Shown here piece after piece: positions 8,487-18,364 of a stretch of DNA of 64,000 nt. Position 1 is the stretch's first letter. The number at the start of each line of letters is the position of its first letter. A program made the translations under genes and the position numbers. This stretch comes from Halanaerobium congolense (GTDB lineage Bacteria > Bacillota > Halanaerobiia > Halanaerobiales > Halanaerobiaceae): assembly GCF_004366375.1 (NCBI RefSeq), contig NZ_SOEF01000013.1:1-64000 (forward strand). Direction: 5' to 3'. Under the pieces are notes generated by a model, which saw only the letters and a program-made list of their open reading frames with translations, was not told the origin of the DNA and ran no database searches.

Positions 8487-9611
8487 ATGATGCAGAAATT
8501 TTCTAGTATCGATTACAAGCACATGAAAAGAGCCTTGGAGTTAGCAAAATTAGGTGAAGGAAAAACTTCACCTAATCCAATGGTTGGAGCAGTAGTAGTT
8601 AAAAACGGTGAAATAGTTGGAGAAGGTTATCATCAGGAATGTGGTGGCCCACATGCAGAGGTATTTGCACTTGAAGAGGCCGGGAAAAAAGCTGTAGGAG
8701 CAGATATTTATGTTACTTTAGAACCCTGCAGTCATTATGGGAAAACACCTCCTTGTGCTCAAAAACTAATTGATACGGGGATAAAAAAAGCAGTAGTGGC
8801 AATGGTTGATCCGAATCCAGAGGTTTCCGGACGAGGAATTGAGATGCTCAGAGAAGCTGGTATTAAAGTTGAGCTTGGATTATTAAAAAATGAAGCTCAA
8901 AAATTAAATGAAATATTTTTGAAATATATTCAAAGCGATTATCCTTTTGTTTTTTTAAAAAAAGCCCAAACTTTAGATGGCTATATTGCCAGCAAAACTG
9001 GTGATTCAAAATGGATAACTAATTCAGCTGCTAGATTAGAAGGCCATAAATTAAGACATCGAATTGATGCAATTATGGTTGGTATTGGAACTGTTTTAGC
9101 TGATGATCCTTCTTTAACAGCAAGATTAGATACCAGAGAAGGAATAGATCCTCTGCGGATTATTTTAGATCCCGACTTAGAAATACCAATAAATGCCAGG
9201 ATTATAAATCAAAAGTCAACAGCCAAGACTTTAATTATTACAGCTCAAAATGATGAGCCTGATATTTTAGCAAAAAAAGAAAGATTATTGAAACTGAAAC
9301 AGGTCGATATTATATCATTTGCAGCTGAAAATAAATATTTTGATCTCAGAGAAATTTTGAAAACCTTAAAAAAAAGAAAAATAAGTAGTCTGTTAGTTGA
9401 AGGAGGCGCAAAACTCAGCCATACATTTCTAAAAGAAAATTTGGTTGACAAATTTTATTACTTTATTGCTCCCAAAATTTATGGTGGTAGTGATGGAATA
9501 GCATCTTTCTGCGGTAAAGGTCCAAAACTGATGTCAGATACTGTTGAATTAAAAATTCTAGAACAAAAATTATTGGAAGACAATATTTTACTAATTGCTG
9601 AAAGAAAATAA
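8487..9611 (+). CDS. ribD: Riboflavin biosynthesis deaminase/reductase (RibD)
   Basis: 374 residues. It deaminates 2,5-diamino-6-ribosylamino-pyrimidinone phosphate, then reduces the ribosyl side chain with NADPH. The deaminase domain (about 1-145) shows the zinc ligands and catalytic Glu: H56-A-E58 in GGPHAEVFALEEAG and C81/C90 in EPCSHYGKTPPC. The reductase domain (about 146-370) shows KKAQTLDGYIASKTGDSKWI, VGIGTVLADDPSLTAR and the C-terminal block LLVEGGAKL. Length is usual. ATG 8487 and 8490 are adjacent and the ribosome site is a run of G residues. First gene of the riboswitch-controlled ribD-ribE-ribBA-ribH operon. Confidence 0.96.
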   Translation: MMQKFSSIDYKHMKRALELAKLGEGKTSPNPMVGAVVVKNGEIVGEGYHQECGGPHAEVFALEEAGKKAVGADIYVTLEPCSHYGKTPPCAQKLIDTGIKKAVVAMVDPNPEVSGRGIEMLREAGIKVELGLLKNEAQKLNEIFLKYIQSDYPFVFLKKAQTLDGYIASKTGDSKWITNSAARLEGHKLRHRIDAIMVGIGTVLADDPSLTARLDTREGIDPLRIILDPDLEIPINARIINQKSTAKTLIITAQNDEPDILAKKERLLKLKQVDIISFAAENKYFDLREILKTLKKRKISSLLVEGGAKLSHTFLKENLVDKFYYFIAPKIYGGSDGIASFCGKGPKLMSDTVELKILEQKLLEDNILLIAERK

Positions 9612-9659
9612 TTTTTTAAAATAGATTTATGTGGCATCTATTTTTAGGAGGTGGATTTA

Positions 9660-10313
9660 TTGTTTAGCGGGATAATTCAAGAAAAAGGTAATTTTTTAAG
9701 AAAATTTAAAGGAAATAATAAATATCAATTGGAAATTAAATCAGAAAAAGTTTTAGAAAATATTAAAACCGGTGACAGTATAGCAGTCAATGGAGTTTGT
9801 TTAACTGTGGTGGATTATGGTAGCAATTATTTTAGAGCTGATGTAATGCCTGAAACGCTAAAAGATACCAACCTAGGTGATTTAGAAACTGATTCAGTCC
9901 TCAATCTAGAACAATCTTTAAAAGCAAATGATTTTATTGGCGGACATTTTGTAACGGGTCATGTAGATTCTACAGCTGTGGTTAAATCAATTCAAAGAGA
10001 AAACAATGCTCAAATAATTAAAATGGAAGTAGACCAAGAAACAGAAAAGTTTATCGTTCAAAAAGGTTCAGTTGCTTTAAACGGTGTCAGTCTGACAGTA
10101 ATGGGAATTGAAAATGGAATTTTAAAAATATCATTGATTCCTGAAAGCTGGTCTGAAACAAACTTATCACTTTTAAGTGCTGGTGATAGAGTTAATATAG
10201 AGACTGATATGTTAGGAAAATATGTTTATAAGATGTTGAATAATTTAAATGGACAGAGAACTAATGAAGTCAAGATTTCTAAAAGTTTTTTAGCCGAAAA
10301 TGGATTTATTTAA
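9660..10313 (+). CDS. ribE: Riboflavin synthase alpha chain (RibE)
   Basis: 217 residues starting at TTG 9660: AGGAGG (9646-9651) lies eight bases ahead and the product begins MFSGIIQEKG, the usual start of this family. An in-frame GTG at 9651 overlaps the ribosome site and is unlikely. The enzyme dismutates two 6,7-dimethyl-8-ribityllumazines to riboflavin. Two homologous lumazine-binding halves are visible, each with a V/NG-V-x-LT-V block: SIAVNGVCLTVVD near residue 45 and SVALNGVSLTVMG near 140. The segment GGHFVTGHVD joins them. It follows ribD by 48 bp. Confidence 0.95.
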   Translation: MFSGIIQEKGNFLRKFKGNNKYQLEIKSEKVLENIKTGDSIAVNGVCLTVVDYGSNYFRADVMPETLKDTNLGDLETDSVLNLEQSLKANDFIGGHFVTGHVDSTAVVKSIQRENNAQIIKMEVDQETEKFIVQKGSVALNGVSLTVMGIENGILKISLIPESWSETNLSLLSAGDRVNIETDMLGKYVYKMLNNLNGQRTNEVKISKSFLAENGFI

Positions 10314-10352
10314 TCTCAAATTCAAAAATAATTATCCGAAAGGAGATTTGGT

Positions 10353-11549
10353 ATGGATAAAATAGAAGCTGCAGTAGAAGACATAAGAGCTGGGAAAATG
10401 GTAGTAGTGGTTGACGATGAGGATAGAGAAAATGAGGGGGACCTTTTGATGGCTGCTGAAAAAGTAGATAAAGAGGCCATTAATTTTATGATTAAAGAAG
10501 CAAGAGGTCTTGTTTGTACTCCAATAGAAGAGGTTCTAAGTGAAAAATTAGATTTAAAAATGATGGTAAAAAATAATACAGAAACTCATGGCACAGCTTT
10601 TACTGTTTCAGTTGATCATACAGATGTTACAACAGGAATTTCTGCTCAGGAAAGAGCTTTAACAATTCAAAAACTTATTGCTCCTGCTGCAAAAGCAGAG
10701 GACTTTATGCGTCCTGGTCATATATTCCCTTTGGTTGCTAAAAAGGGTGGAGTTTTAAGAAGAGCTGGTCACACAGAAGCAGCTGTTGATCTGGCAAGGT
10801 TAGCGGGTCTGAAGCCAGCCGGTGTTATCTGTGAGATAATTAAAGAAGATGGAGAAATGGGGAGACTTCCGTTCTTAAAAGAATTTGCCCAAAAACACGA
10901 TTTGAAATTAATTTCTATTGAAGATTTAATTAATTACCGAAAAGAAAAAGACAAGCTGATTAATTTAGCAGCAGAAGCTGAGCTTCCGACTGATTTTGGT
11001 GATTTCAAAATCAAAGTCTTCACTACAAAAATTGATGATAAAGAGCATATCGCTATCATCAAAGGTGAGATAGAAAATAAAGAAGATGTTTTAGTTCGAG
11101 TCCACTCACAGTGTATTACTGGTGATATTTTTGGTTCAAAAAGATGTGACTGTGGTGAACAGCTGGCAGCAGCCCTGCAGCTGATAGAGGATGAAGGCAG
11201 TGGAGTTGTTTTATACATGCGTCAGGAAGGAAGAGGTATTGGCTTAGTTAATAAAATTAAGGCCTATAAGCTCCAGGATCAAGGAATGGATACTGTGGAA
11301 GCTAATGTTGCCTTAGGCTTTGATCCTGATTTAAGAGACTATGGAATTGGAGCTCAGATTTTGAGTGAACTTGGTTTATCTACAATTCGTCTCCTGACAA
11401 ATAATCCAACTAAAATCATAGGTTTAGAAGGTTATGGACTTAAAGTTACCGAAAGAGTTCCTTTAGAAATTGATCCCAATCATGAGAATGAGTCCTACTT
11501 AAAAGTAAAAAAAGATAAGATGGGTCATCTTTTAGATTTTGACCATTAA
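10353..11549 (+). CDS. ribBA: DHBP synthase / GTP cyclohydrolase II (RibBA)
   Basis: 398 residues, a fused enzyme making both riboflavin precursors. The N-terminal DHBP synthase (about 1-200) shows [20 protein letters not shown] and [20 protein letters not shown], with HTEAAVDL following. The C-terminal GTP cyclohydrolase II (about 205-398) shows the zinc Cys cluster in [20 protein letters not shown], then [11 protein letters not shown] and LLTNNPTKI. Both active sites look complete. The start ATG has AAAGGAG nine bases ahead. It lies 39 bp after ribE and 108 bp before ribH. Confidence 0.97.
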   Translation: MDKIEAAVEDIRAGKMVVVVDDEDRENEGDLLMAAEKVDKEAINFMIKEARGLVCTPIEEVLSEKLDLKMMVKNNTETHGTAFTVSVDHTDVTTGISAQERALTIQKLIAPAAKAEDFMRPGHIFPLVAKKGGVLRRAGHTEAAVDLARLAGLKPAGVICEIIKEDGEMGRLPFLKEFAQKHDLKLISIEDLINYRKEKDKLINLAAEAELPTDFGDFKIKVFTTKIDDKEHIAIIKGEIENKEDVLVRVHSQCITGDIFGSKRCDCGEQLAAALQLIEDEGSGVVLYMRQEGRGIGLVNKIKAYKLQDQGMDTVEANVALGFDPDLRDYGIGAQILSELGLSTIRLLTNNPTKIIGLEGYGLKVTERVPLEIDPNHENESYLKVKKDKMGHLLDFDH

Positions 11550-11657
11550 ATCAACAAATTTTCGAATAATTTATAAATATTAAAGAAATAAATTTACAAA
11601 AATAATAATTAAGAACTAAGATAATTATAAAAAAATTTAAAAAGGGAGAATGATAAA

Positions 11658-12122
11658 ATGAGAACTATTGAAGGAAAATTAAATGCACAAGGTATAAAAA
11701 CCGCAGTTGTAGTAGGCCGTTTTAATGAATTTATTTCAGGCAAACTATTAGAAGGGGCAGTAGATGCTTTAAAAAGACACGGAATGGACGAAGCAGATAT
11801 TGATGTAGTTTGGGTACCCGGTGCTTTTGAAATACCATTAACTGCAAAAAAAATGGCTGTAAAAGAAAAATATGATGGGGTTATTGCCTTAGGTGCAGTA
11901 ATTAGAGGTGAAACACCACACTTTGATTACGTTTCTGCAGAAGTTTCTAAAGGAGTTGCTAAAGCAGGTCTGGATACCGAAAAACCAGTTATTTTTGGAG
12001 TTTTAACAACTGATACAATTGAGCAGGCTATTTCCAGAGCAGGAACTAAATCCGGCAACAAAGGTTATGATGCAGCTGTTTCTATGATCGAAATGGTTAA
12101 TCTTTTTAAAGAAATAGGCTAA
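11658..12122 (+). CDS. ribH: Lumazine synthase (RibH)
   Basis: 154 residues. It condenses the pyrimidinedione with 3,4-dihydroxybutanone 4-phosphate to form lumazine and usually assembles as an icosahedral shell. Motifs: [17 protein letters not shown], the substrate site [28 protein letters not shown] with the catalytic His, and [17 protein letters not shown]. Last gene of the rib operon; a terminator follows at 12152. Confidence 0.97.
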   Translation: MRTIEGKLNAQGIKTAVVVGRFNEFISGKLLEGAVDALKRHGMDEADIDVVWVPGAFEIPLTAKKMAVKEKYDGVIALGAVIRGETPHFDYVSAEVSKGVAKAGLDTEKPVIFGVLTTDTIEQAISRAGTKSGNKGYDAAVSMIEMVNLFKEIG

Positions 12123-12151
12123 ATTAGTTAAACTATTTAAATTAATAATAT

Positions 12152-12211
12152 AATCCCCTGACGGTAACAGATTAAGTCAAAATAATCTGTTTTCTCCGAA
12201 AGGGGATTTTT
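12152..12211 (+). terminator. Terminator of the rib operon
   Basis: Outer stem AATCCCCT / AGGGGATT, inner stem ACAGATT / AATCTGT, then a T-rich tail: a two-tier hairpin. Confidence 0.8.
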
Positions 12212-12289
12212 AATTTTTCTTTATTGAATTAAAGCTTAAAATTAGTTATACTAGTAAGTAAATAGTATAAAACGAGGGTAGGTTGGATA

Positions 12290-14017
12290 ATGAAGAAAAA
12301 AAGATTTTTTTCTTTCTTAAAAAATGAAGTTAGCAGCATCAGCTTTAATAGTTTAGAAAACAATATGTTTTTTGTTTTTCTAAGCAGTTTTTATATAATT
12401 GGTGCAGTATTATTAATTTTAATTAATTCGATAAATATAACAGGATTAAATATTTCGCTTGATACCACCAAAGGATTAATATCACAGCTTCAGATTTTAA
12501 CACTTTTGTATCTAAGTTTAAATTTTAAAGAAACCGGAATAGCTGCTGCTTTAGCACTAAATGTATTTTCTCAGTCCTCAATGATTGCAATCATGATTAT
12601 GGAAAATACATTTATTTATATGCCGGGGATAATTGCTTATACAACATTTTTAATTGTAATCTTTTTGATTCATAATTATCAGCAAGAAATTAATTCAAAA
12701 GTAGAAGAGTTAGAGACAGAAAAAGAAAAACTGCAGCATTTGGCATATTATGACAGCTTAACGAAAACAGCCAACAGAGAAATGTTAATTAAAGAACTTG
12801 ATTATTTGTCATCTTTATCTGATGAAAAATCAATCAATTATACCTTAATTTTTATTGATTTCAAAAATTTTAAAAGAATTAATGAATCTTGGGGTTTTGA
12901 TATTGGTGACTATATTTTGAAGGAAGCTGCCCAAAGGTTGAAGAAAATTGTCCATGATTCCGATTTGATCGGACGTTTGGGTGGAGATGAATTTGCAGTA
13001 GTTGTTCATCAGCAGTTAGAAGAGAAACAATTAAATAGATATATCAGGAGCATCAAGAGAGAACTGGAAAAACCATATAAATACAAAAGCAGAGAAGTAT
13101 TATTGAACAGCAATTTTGGAATTTCAACTTTTCCGCAGGATGGTAAAAACAGTAAGGAGATAATTAGAAGTGCTGATATTGCAATGTATAAAGCTAAAAC
13201 AAATGTAGATAAAGAAATAGAATTTTTTGCTGAACATATGGAAAAAGAGGTTGTCATGGATGTTCAGCTGGAAGATGTCTTGAAAAAGGCTATTAAAAAT
13301 GAAGAATTTTATCTTATGTTTCAGCCTCAGTATAAAACAAATGGGAAAGAGCTGCGGGGTTTTGAGGTTCTTTTGCGTCTGCATTCATCAGAATTCGGTA
13401 CAATCAGTCCTGTTAGATTCATTCCCGAAGCTGAAAAAAGTGGTTTAATAAAAGAAATTGGAGATTGGGTGATTAGAAGCTCAATTCAGAAATTCAATAG
13501 TCTTAAAAATCATTTTGAGCAGGAATTGGTTTTATCAATTAATATTTCAGTAGTTCAGCTCACAGATCCTCAATTTTTAGCTCAGGTAGAAGATATCATA
13601 GGAAAAGAAAAACCAGAGGGCTTTAAAATTGAATTTGAAATAACAGAATCTCACTTTATTTCTGATCAAGAATATGTAATAGATGTTTTATATAAACTCA
13701 AAGATTTAGGAATCAGTATTGCCTTAGATGATTTTGGGACGGGTTATGCTTCTTTAAGTTATCTGCAGCATATTCCAATAGATGTATTGAAGATAGATAA
13801 ATCTTTTATTGATTTAATATCTCACAACTCAGCCAGAGAAAAAATGATGGTTGCACCTTTAATTGAAATGTCACATCAGTGGGAGGTAAAGGTTATAGCA
13901 GAAGGTGTGGAAACAGTTGAACAGCTGCATTATTTGGAAGATCACAGCTGTGATTTTATACAGGGATTTTTATTCAACAAACCCTTAAGTGAACATCAAA
14001 TTACAAAATCTTTTTAG
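12290..14017 (+). CDS. Membrane GGDEF-EAL protein
   Basis: 575 residues. About four N-terminal membrane segments (residues about 25-125) form a sensor-like region. A short coiled coil (EELETEKEKLQHLAYYD) leads to a GGDEF domain with an intact RLGGDEFAVVV at about residue 225, then an EAL domain. The EAL signature reads EVLLRL, keeping the catalytic Glu. The other metal and base residues are present: NIS, EITES, ALDDFGTGYASL, KIDKSFID, AEGVET and the final QGF. It may make or break cyclic di-GMP; which activity dominates cannot be told from sequence. It stands alone in its transcript, followed by a GGDEF gene. Confidence 0.9.
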   Translation: MKKKRFFSFLKNEVSSISFNSLENNMFFVFLSSFYIIGAVLLILINSINITGLNISLDTTKGLISQLQILTLLYLSLNFKETGIAAALALNVFSQSSMIAIMIMENTFIYMPGIIAYTTFLIVIFLIHNYQQEINSKVEELETEKEKLQHLAYYDSLTKTANREMLIKELDYLSSLSDEKSINYTLIFIDFKNFKRINESWGFDIGDYILKEAAQRLKKIVHDSDLIGRLGGDEFAVVVHQQLEEKQLNRYIRSIKRELEKPYKYKSREVLLNSNFGISTFPQDGKNSKEIIRSADIAMYKAKTNVDKEIEFFAEHMEKEVVMDVQLEDVLKKAIKNEEFYLMFQPQYKTNGKELRGFEVLLRLHSSEFGTISPVRFIPEAEKSGLIKEIGDWVIRSSIQKFNSLKNHFEQELVLSINISVVQLTDPQFLAQVEDIIGKEKPEGFKIEFEITESHFISDQEYVIDVLYKLKDLGISIALDDFGTGYASLSYLQHIPIDVLKIDKSFIDLISHNSAREKMMVAPLIEMSHQWEVKVIAEGVETVEQLHYLEDHSCDFIQGFLFNKPLSEHQITKSF

Positions 14018-14122
14018 AAATAATCTATAATTAGCAAAATATTGCAGGTAATTCAAATTAAGCGTCGAATTATATTAATATAATTGGGATCCTTTAGCCC
14101 TCTTTTAAGAGAGGAGTTTAAG

Positions 14123-15607
14123 ATGAAATATCTGCGAAAATATTATTTAATATTTTTTATCCTGCTGTTTATTATGATGATCTGGCTTAATTATCAGAGC
14201 TATCGCAGAACAGAAAAAATTGTTAGAGAAAATTTTGAGACAGAAATTGAACTAATTAAAAACAATGTTTTTAATTCTTTAGAAAACGCCTTTGCTGCTT
14301 ATTCTATTTCCGAAATTGTTTTAAATCAGGAGATGGAAGAAAATTCTCAGATATTATTAGCAGAATATGCCGAAAATCAGGATCCTATAAGCTGGAACTT
14401 AACTGAATTAAAAGCACAAATGCCTGATTATGAGATCTACATAATTAATGATCAGCTAAAAATTATCAGTACTACTTTAAAGGCAGATTTGGGGATGGAT
14501 TTTTCACAATACAGAGAGTTTTCTAAATTGCTGTATTCCAGGCTGAAAAGTGGAAGATTTGCAGCTGATAAATTAGATCTTGCCCAGAATACAGGTTTAA
14601 TTAATAAATATAGTTATCAGGCAACTTCTGACGGCAGATATTTGTTTGAACTGAGCATTGATATCAGCAAACGATTTCCGATACTTGGAGATTTTAATAT
14701 TTTTGCAAAGGCTGAAGAATTAGTGCATAAATATGAGCAGCTGCGGAGTATTAATTTTTATAAATTTGGCCAGGATAGTAACCGAGTTGGAATCTTAAAA
14801 AGCAGCAACCCAGATGAATTGGAGCCTGTGTCTGCACAGGTAAAGGCAGTAATTAAAAAAACAGTCCTAGAAAATAAAATTCAAAATTCAAGTTTTAAAG
14901 AAAATGACTATCAAGTTACTGATTTTTATTTACCTTTTTTAGTTAAAGGAAAAGAAACCGATTCCGAGTGGTGGAATTCATTTGTAGTAAGGGTTCGTTA
15001 CGATAATCAAAATTTACTCAATGAATTAAGTCAGGAACGTAAAAATATTATCTTTAAAATAATCATAGTTCTTATTTCTTTTATTATTTTTTCAATGATA
15101 ATGCATTATTTTATAAAAAATACGGAAACTATTGCTTATCATGATTGTTTAACCGGTCTCCCAAATCGGCAGGCTTTTCAGGAATATTTTAATCAAAGTA
15201 ACATTCGAAAAGCAAAAGAAAAAACAGCAATTTTATATTTAGATTTGGATGGATTTAAGGAAATTAATGATAATTATGGTCATGAAATTGGAGATAAACT
15301 GCTTCAAATTGTAGCGGGTCGCTTAAAAAATTCAATCAGACCTAAAGATAAAGTATCACGAATTGGCGGAGATGAGTTTACAATTTTATTACCCAACATT
15401 AAAAACTCCGAAGATGTTGAGATAATAATAGATAAAATTGAGGATATTATATCAGAACCATATCAAATTGACGGTCATAAAATTAATATTAGCTGCAGTA
15501 TAGGTTATAGTATAGCAAATAATACTGCAGATTCCTTAAAAAAATTATTAAATAAAGCAGATAAAGCAATGTATGAAATAAAAAGTGAAAAAAATAAAAT
15601 GGAGTGA
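14123..15607 (+). CDS. Membrane diguanylate cyclase with external sensor
   Basis: 494 residues from ATG 14123 (GAGAGGAG eight bases ahead). A membrane segment at about residues 7-24, a roughly 290-residue external Cache-like sensor region, a second membrane segment at about 310-330 (IIIVLISFIIFSMIMHYFI), then a C-terminal GGDEF domain. The active-site loop RIGGDEFTILL and the metal Asp block YLDLDGFKEINDNYGHEIGD are intact, so cyclic di-GMP synthesis from GTP is expected. No RxxD inhibitory site is obvious. The stop codon overlaps the ribosome site of the next gene. Confidence 0.88.
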   Translation: MKYLRKYYLIFFILLFIMMIWLNYQSYRRTEKIVRENFETEIELIKNNVFNSLENAFAAYSISEIVLNQEMEENSQILLAEYAENQDPISWNLTELKAQMPDYEIYIINDQLKIISTTLKADLGMDFSQYREFSKLLYSRLKSGRFAADKLDLAQNTGLINKYSYQATSDGRYLFELSIDISKRFPILGDFNIFAKAEELVHKYEQLRSINFYKFGQDSNRVGILKSSNPDELEPVSAQVKAVIKKTVLENKIQNSSFKENDYQVTDFYLPFLVKGKETDSEWWNSFVVRVRYDNQNLLNELSQERKNIIFKIIIVLISFIIFSMIMHYFIKNTETIAYHDCLTGLPNRQAFQEYFNQSNIRKAKEKTAILYLDLDGFKEINDNYGHEIGDKLLQIVAGRLKNSIRPKDKVSRIGGDEFTILLPNIKNSEDVEIIIDKIEDIISEPYQIDGHKINISCSIGYSIANNTADSLKKLLNKADKAMYEIKSEKNKME

Positions 15608-15612
15608 TTTTA

Positions 15613-17139
15613 ATGTCAGAAATAAAATGGGAAAGATTGTTAAGTGGTACAGATGTGAGAGGTAAGGCAATCTCAAATGAGCAGAAAAAAGCAAATTTAA
15701 CAGAAGCAGCTGCTTTTGGAATCGGTTTTTCTTTTGTGCAGTGGTTGACTGATACCCTGAATAAGAAAAGTAATCAGCTTAAAATAGCGATCGGCCATGA
15801 TTCAAGATTAAGTGCTGAGAAATTACAGAATGCTCTTGGCGGAGGAATTAAAATGGCTGATGCTGAGTGTTTAACTGCAGGTCTGGCTTCCACTCCAGCG
15901 ATGTTTATGTCAACTGTTTTAGAAGAATATCAATATGATGGAGCAATTATGATTACAGCCAGTCATTTACCATTTGATAAAAACGGATTCAAATTTTTTA
16001 CAAATAAAGGTGGTTTAGAAAAGGAAAATGTAAAGGAAATTCTTAAAATAGCAGCAGCATCAGAAAAAGAATTTTTAGATGAAGCTAAAATAAAAGATAA
16101 GAAGTTTAAAATTGAAAATATTGATTTAATTTCAGACTATGCCGCGCATATAAAAACTATTATCCGGCAAAATCTGAAGCCGGAACTTGACCAAAAAAAA
16201 CCTCTGGCAGGTTCTAAAATAATTGTTGATGCTGGTAATGGAGCCGGAGGGTTTTTTGCTAAAAAAATTCTAGAAGCTTTGGGAGCCGATACAGCAGGTA
16301 GTCAATTTTTAGAGCCAGATGGAAACTTTCCCAATCATGCTCCAAATCCGGAAGATAAAGAAGCAATGCATTCAATTCAAAAAGCAGTTCTAAAAAATAA
16401 TGCGGATTTAGGTATCATTTTTGATACAGATGTTGATCGAGCTGCGGTTGTAGACAGCAGAGGTCAGGAAATTAATAGAAACAAATTAATTGCCCTTGCT
16501 TCAACAATAGTTTTAGAAAATAATCCTGGAGCTACTATTGTCACAGATTCCGTTACTTCTGTTGGCTTAAAAGAATTTATTGAGGATAAGTTAGGTGGAA
16601 TACATCACAGATTTAAAAGAGGATATAAAAATGTGATTAATGAGGCTAAAAGACTTGAAGCAGAAGGAGTTAATGCACCGCTGGCGATAGAAACTTCCGG
16701 TCATGCAGCTTTTAAGGAAAACTATTTTCTTGATGATGGTGCTTATTTAATAGCAAAAATTTTAATCAAAATGGCTAATTTAAAAGCAGAGTCAAATCAA
16801 AAAATTGGGGATTTAATTGCTGATTTAAAAGAAGCTGAAATTAAAAAAGAATACCGAATGACAATTGACCTGGATAATTTTAAAGATTATGGTCAGGGAA
16901 TCCTTAGTGATTTAGAAGATTTTGTTAAAGAAAGTGAGAATTGGGAAATTGCACCTAAAAATTATCAGGGGTTAAGAGTAAATTGTGGTGGTAATGATTG
17001 GTTTTTATTAAGAATGTCTTTACACGATCCTGTTTTAGTGCTTAATCTCGAGTGTGACAAGGAGCAGGATTTAGAAGAAATATTAGATAGTTTACGAGAA
17101 TTTTTAACTAATTATAATCAATTAAAATCTATTTTATAA
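15613..17139 (+). CDS. Phosphoglucomutase/phosphomannomutase family
   Basis: 508 residues from ATG 15613 (GGAGTG just ahead, overlapping the end of the GGDEF gene; an in-frame GTG at 15604 is inside that site). Interconverts hexose 1- and 6-phosphates. Four-domain alpha-D-phosphohexomutase features: the phosphoserine loop TASHLPFDKNGFKFF, the metal loop DTDVDRAAVVD, the sugar-binding loop ETSGHAAF and a C-terminal phosphate-binding region NCGGNDWFLLRMS. The exact sugar is not determined. The PGM could feed glycogen or cell-wall sugars; a glgD-like gene lies elsewhere in the window. Confidence 0.9.
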   Translation: MSEIKWERLLSGTDVRGKAISNEQKKANLTEAAAFGIGFSFVQWLTDTLNKKSNQLKIAIGHDSRLSAEKLQNALGGGIKMADAECLTAGLASTPAMFMSTVLEEYQYDGAIMITASHLPFDKNGFKFFTNKGGLEKENVKEILKIAAASEKEFLDEAKIKDKKFKIENIDLISDYAAHIKTIIRQNLKPELDQKKPLAGSKIIVDAGNGAGGFFAKKILEALGADTAGSQFLEPDGNFPNHAPNPEDKEAMHSIQKAVLKNNADLGIIFDTDVDRAAVVDSRGQEINRNKLIALASTIVLENNPGATIVTDSVTSVGLKEFIEDKLGGIHHRFKRGYKNVINEAKRLEAEGVNAPLAIETSGHAAFKENYFLDDGAYLIAKILIKMANLKAESNQKIGDLIADLKEAEIKKEYRMTIDLDNFKDYGQGILSDLEDFVKESENWEIAPKNYQGLRVNCGGNDWFLLRMSLHDPVLVLNLECDKEQDLEEILDSLREFLTNYNQLKSIL

Positions 17140-17153
17140 TCAGGAGGCTAATA

Positions 17154-18110
17154 ATGAAGTATAGACATTTAGGAAACTCAAATTTAAAAATTTCTGCAGT
17201 TGGTTTAGGTACCTGGGCTTATGGTAATGATACCTTTGGTGAGGTAGATGATCAGCAGTCAATTAAGGCAGTTAGAGCAGCTGTTGATTCCGGTATTAAT
17301 TTGATCGATACAGCTCCAGCCTATGGTGATGGACATGCAGAAAAAGTTGTAGGTAAGGCAATTCAAGGAATTAGAGATAAGGTTGTTATCGCCACAAAAT
17401 GTGGAACCCACCGGGATGGACCTAAATATGTTCGAGATTTAAGCCCGGAACGAATTAGAACAGAAATTGAAAACTCTTTAAAAAGGTTAGATATTGAGCA
17501 GATAGATCTTTATCAGATTCATTGGCCTGATCCAGATACTCCTTTAGAAGAAAGTGTAGAAGAATTATTAAAGCTAAAAAAAGAAGGTAAATTTAAATAT
17601 CTGGCAGTCTGTAATTTTGGAGTAGAGCTGATGCAGGAAATATCTGAGATGACTGATATAATTTCACTGCAGCCTCAATATTCACTGCTTAAAAGAGACA
17701 TAGAAAATAAGATTATTCCCTACCTTTTAGATAATAATTTAGGGACCTTAAGCTACGGAACTCTTGGGGGTGGGATTCTAAGCGGTAAGTATCAGGAAAG
17801 ACCTCAATTTGATGATGAAAAAGACAATCGAGCTGGCTTTTATCCATTTTTTAAAGAAGAAAATTGGGAACAGACTCAGAGCTTAATTACATTATTAAAA
17901 GAAATTGCTGCAGAAAATGGACAATCACCGGCTCAAACAGCAATTAACTGGTCGATTAATCGTCCAGGAATTACAACCGCTTTAGTGGGTGCCAAAAATG
18001 AAAAACAAGCTAGAGAAAATGCTGAGGCAGCAGATTTCAGCCTAACAAAGACCGAAATGACAGAGTTAACCAAAAAATCTGATGAAGTAATTAAAAACTT
18101 GAAAATTTAG
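17154..18110 (+). CDS. Aldo/keto reductase
   Basis: 318 residues, a cytoplasmic NAD(P)H-dependent oxidoreductase of the AKR family. The catalytic tetrad can be placed: Asp and Tyr in NLIDTAPAYGDGHAE, Lys in VIATKCGTH and His in LYQIHWPD. The C-terminal cofactor segment reads TALVGAKNEKQARENAEA. It starts 14 bp after the mutase with AGGAGG ahead, so the two are co-transcribed. Substrate unknown. Confidence 0.92.
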   Translation: MKYRHLGNSNLKISAVGLGTWAYGNDTFGEVDDQQSIKAVRAAVDSGINLIDTAPAYGDGHAEKVVGKAIQGIRDKVVIATKCGTHRDGPKYVRDLSPERIRTEIENSLKRLDIEQIDLYQIHWPDPDTPLEESVEELLKLKKEGKFKYLAVCNFGVELMQEISEMTDIISLQPQYSLLKRDIENKIIPYLLDNNLGTLSYGTLGGGILSGKYQERPQFDDEKDNRAGFYPFFKEENWEQTQSLITLLKEIAAENGQSPAQTAINWSINRPGITTALVGAKNEKQARENAEAADFSLTKTEMTELTKKSDEVIKNLKI

Positions 18111-18206
18111 ATTAAACTGAACTCGATTTAAAAAACAAGATGATGTTCTATACAGAGTAAAAAGATGGCAGAATAGAGTTGAAATAGACAGCTAAAATAT
18201 ATTATT

Positions 18207-18246
18207 AAAAAGTCCTGCAGCAATATCAAAAGCTTCAGGACTTTTT
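18207..18246 (+). terminator. Terminator after the aldo/keto reductase gene
   Basis: AAAAAGTCCTG / CAGGACTTTTT hairpin with U-tract, about 100 bp after the gene. Confidence 0.88.
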
Positions 18247-18281
18247 GTTTTCTATAAATTTTAAAGATATAGCCTATTTAA

Positions 18282-18310
18282 TAGACATAGTTATATTCTT
18301 TCGATATAAT
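18282..18310 (+). promoter_or_regulatory. Promoter of thrC
   Basis: TAGACA-N17-TATAAT, ending about 55 bp before the thrC start. Confidence 0.65.
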
Positions 18311-18364
18311 GAGTTATAGTTATTAAAAACATGACAAATATAATATTTAGTGGAGGTAGAGAGT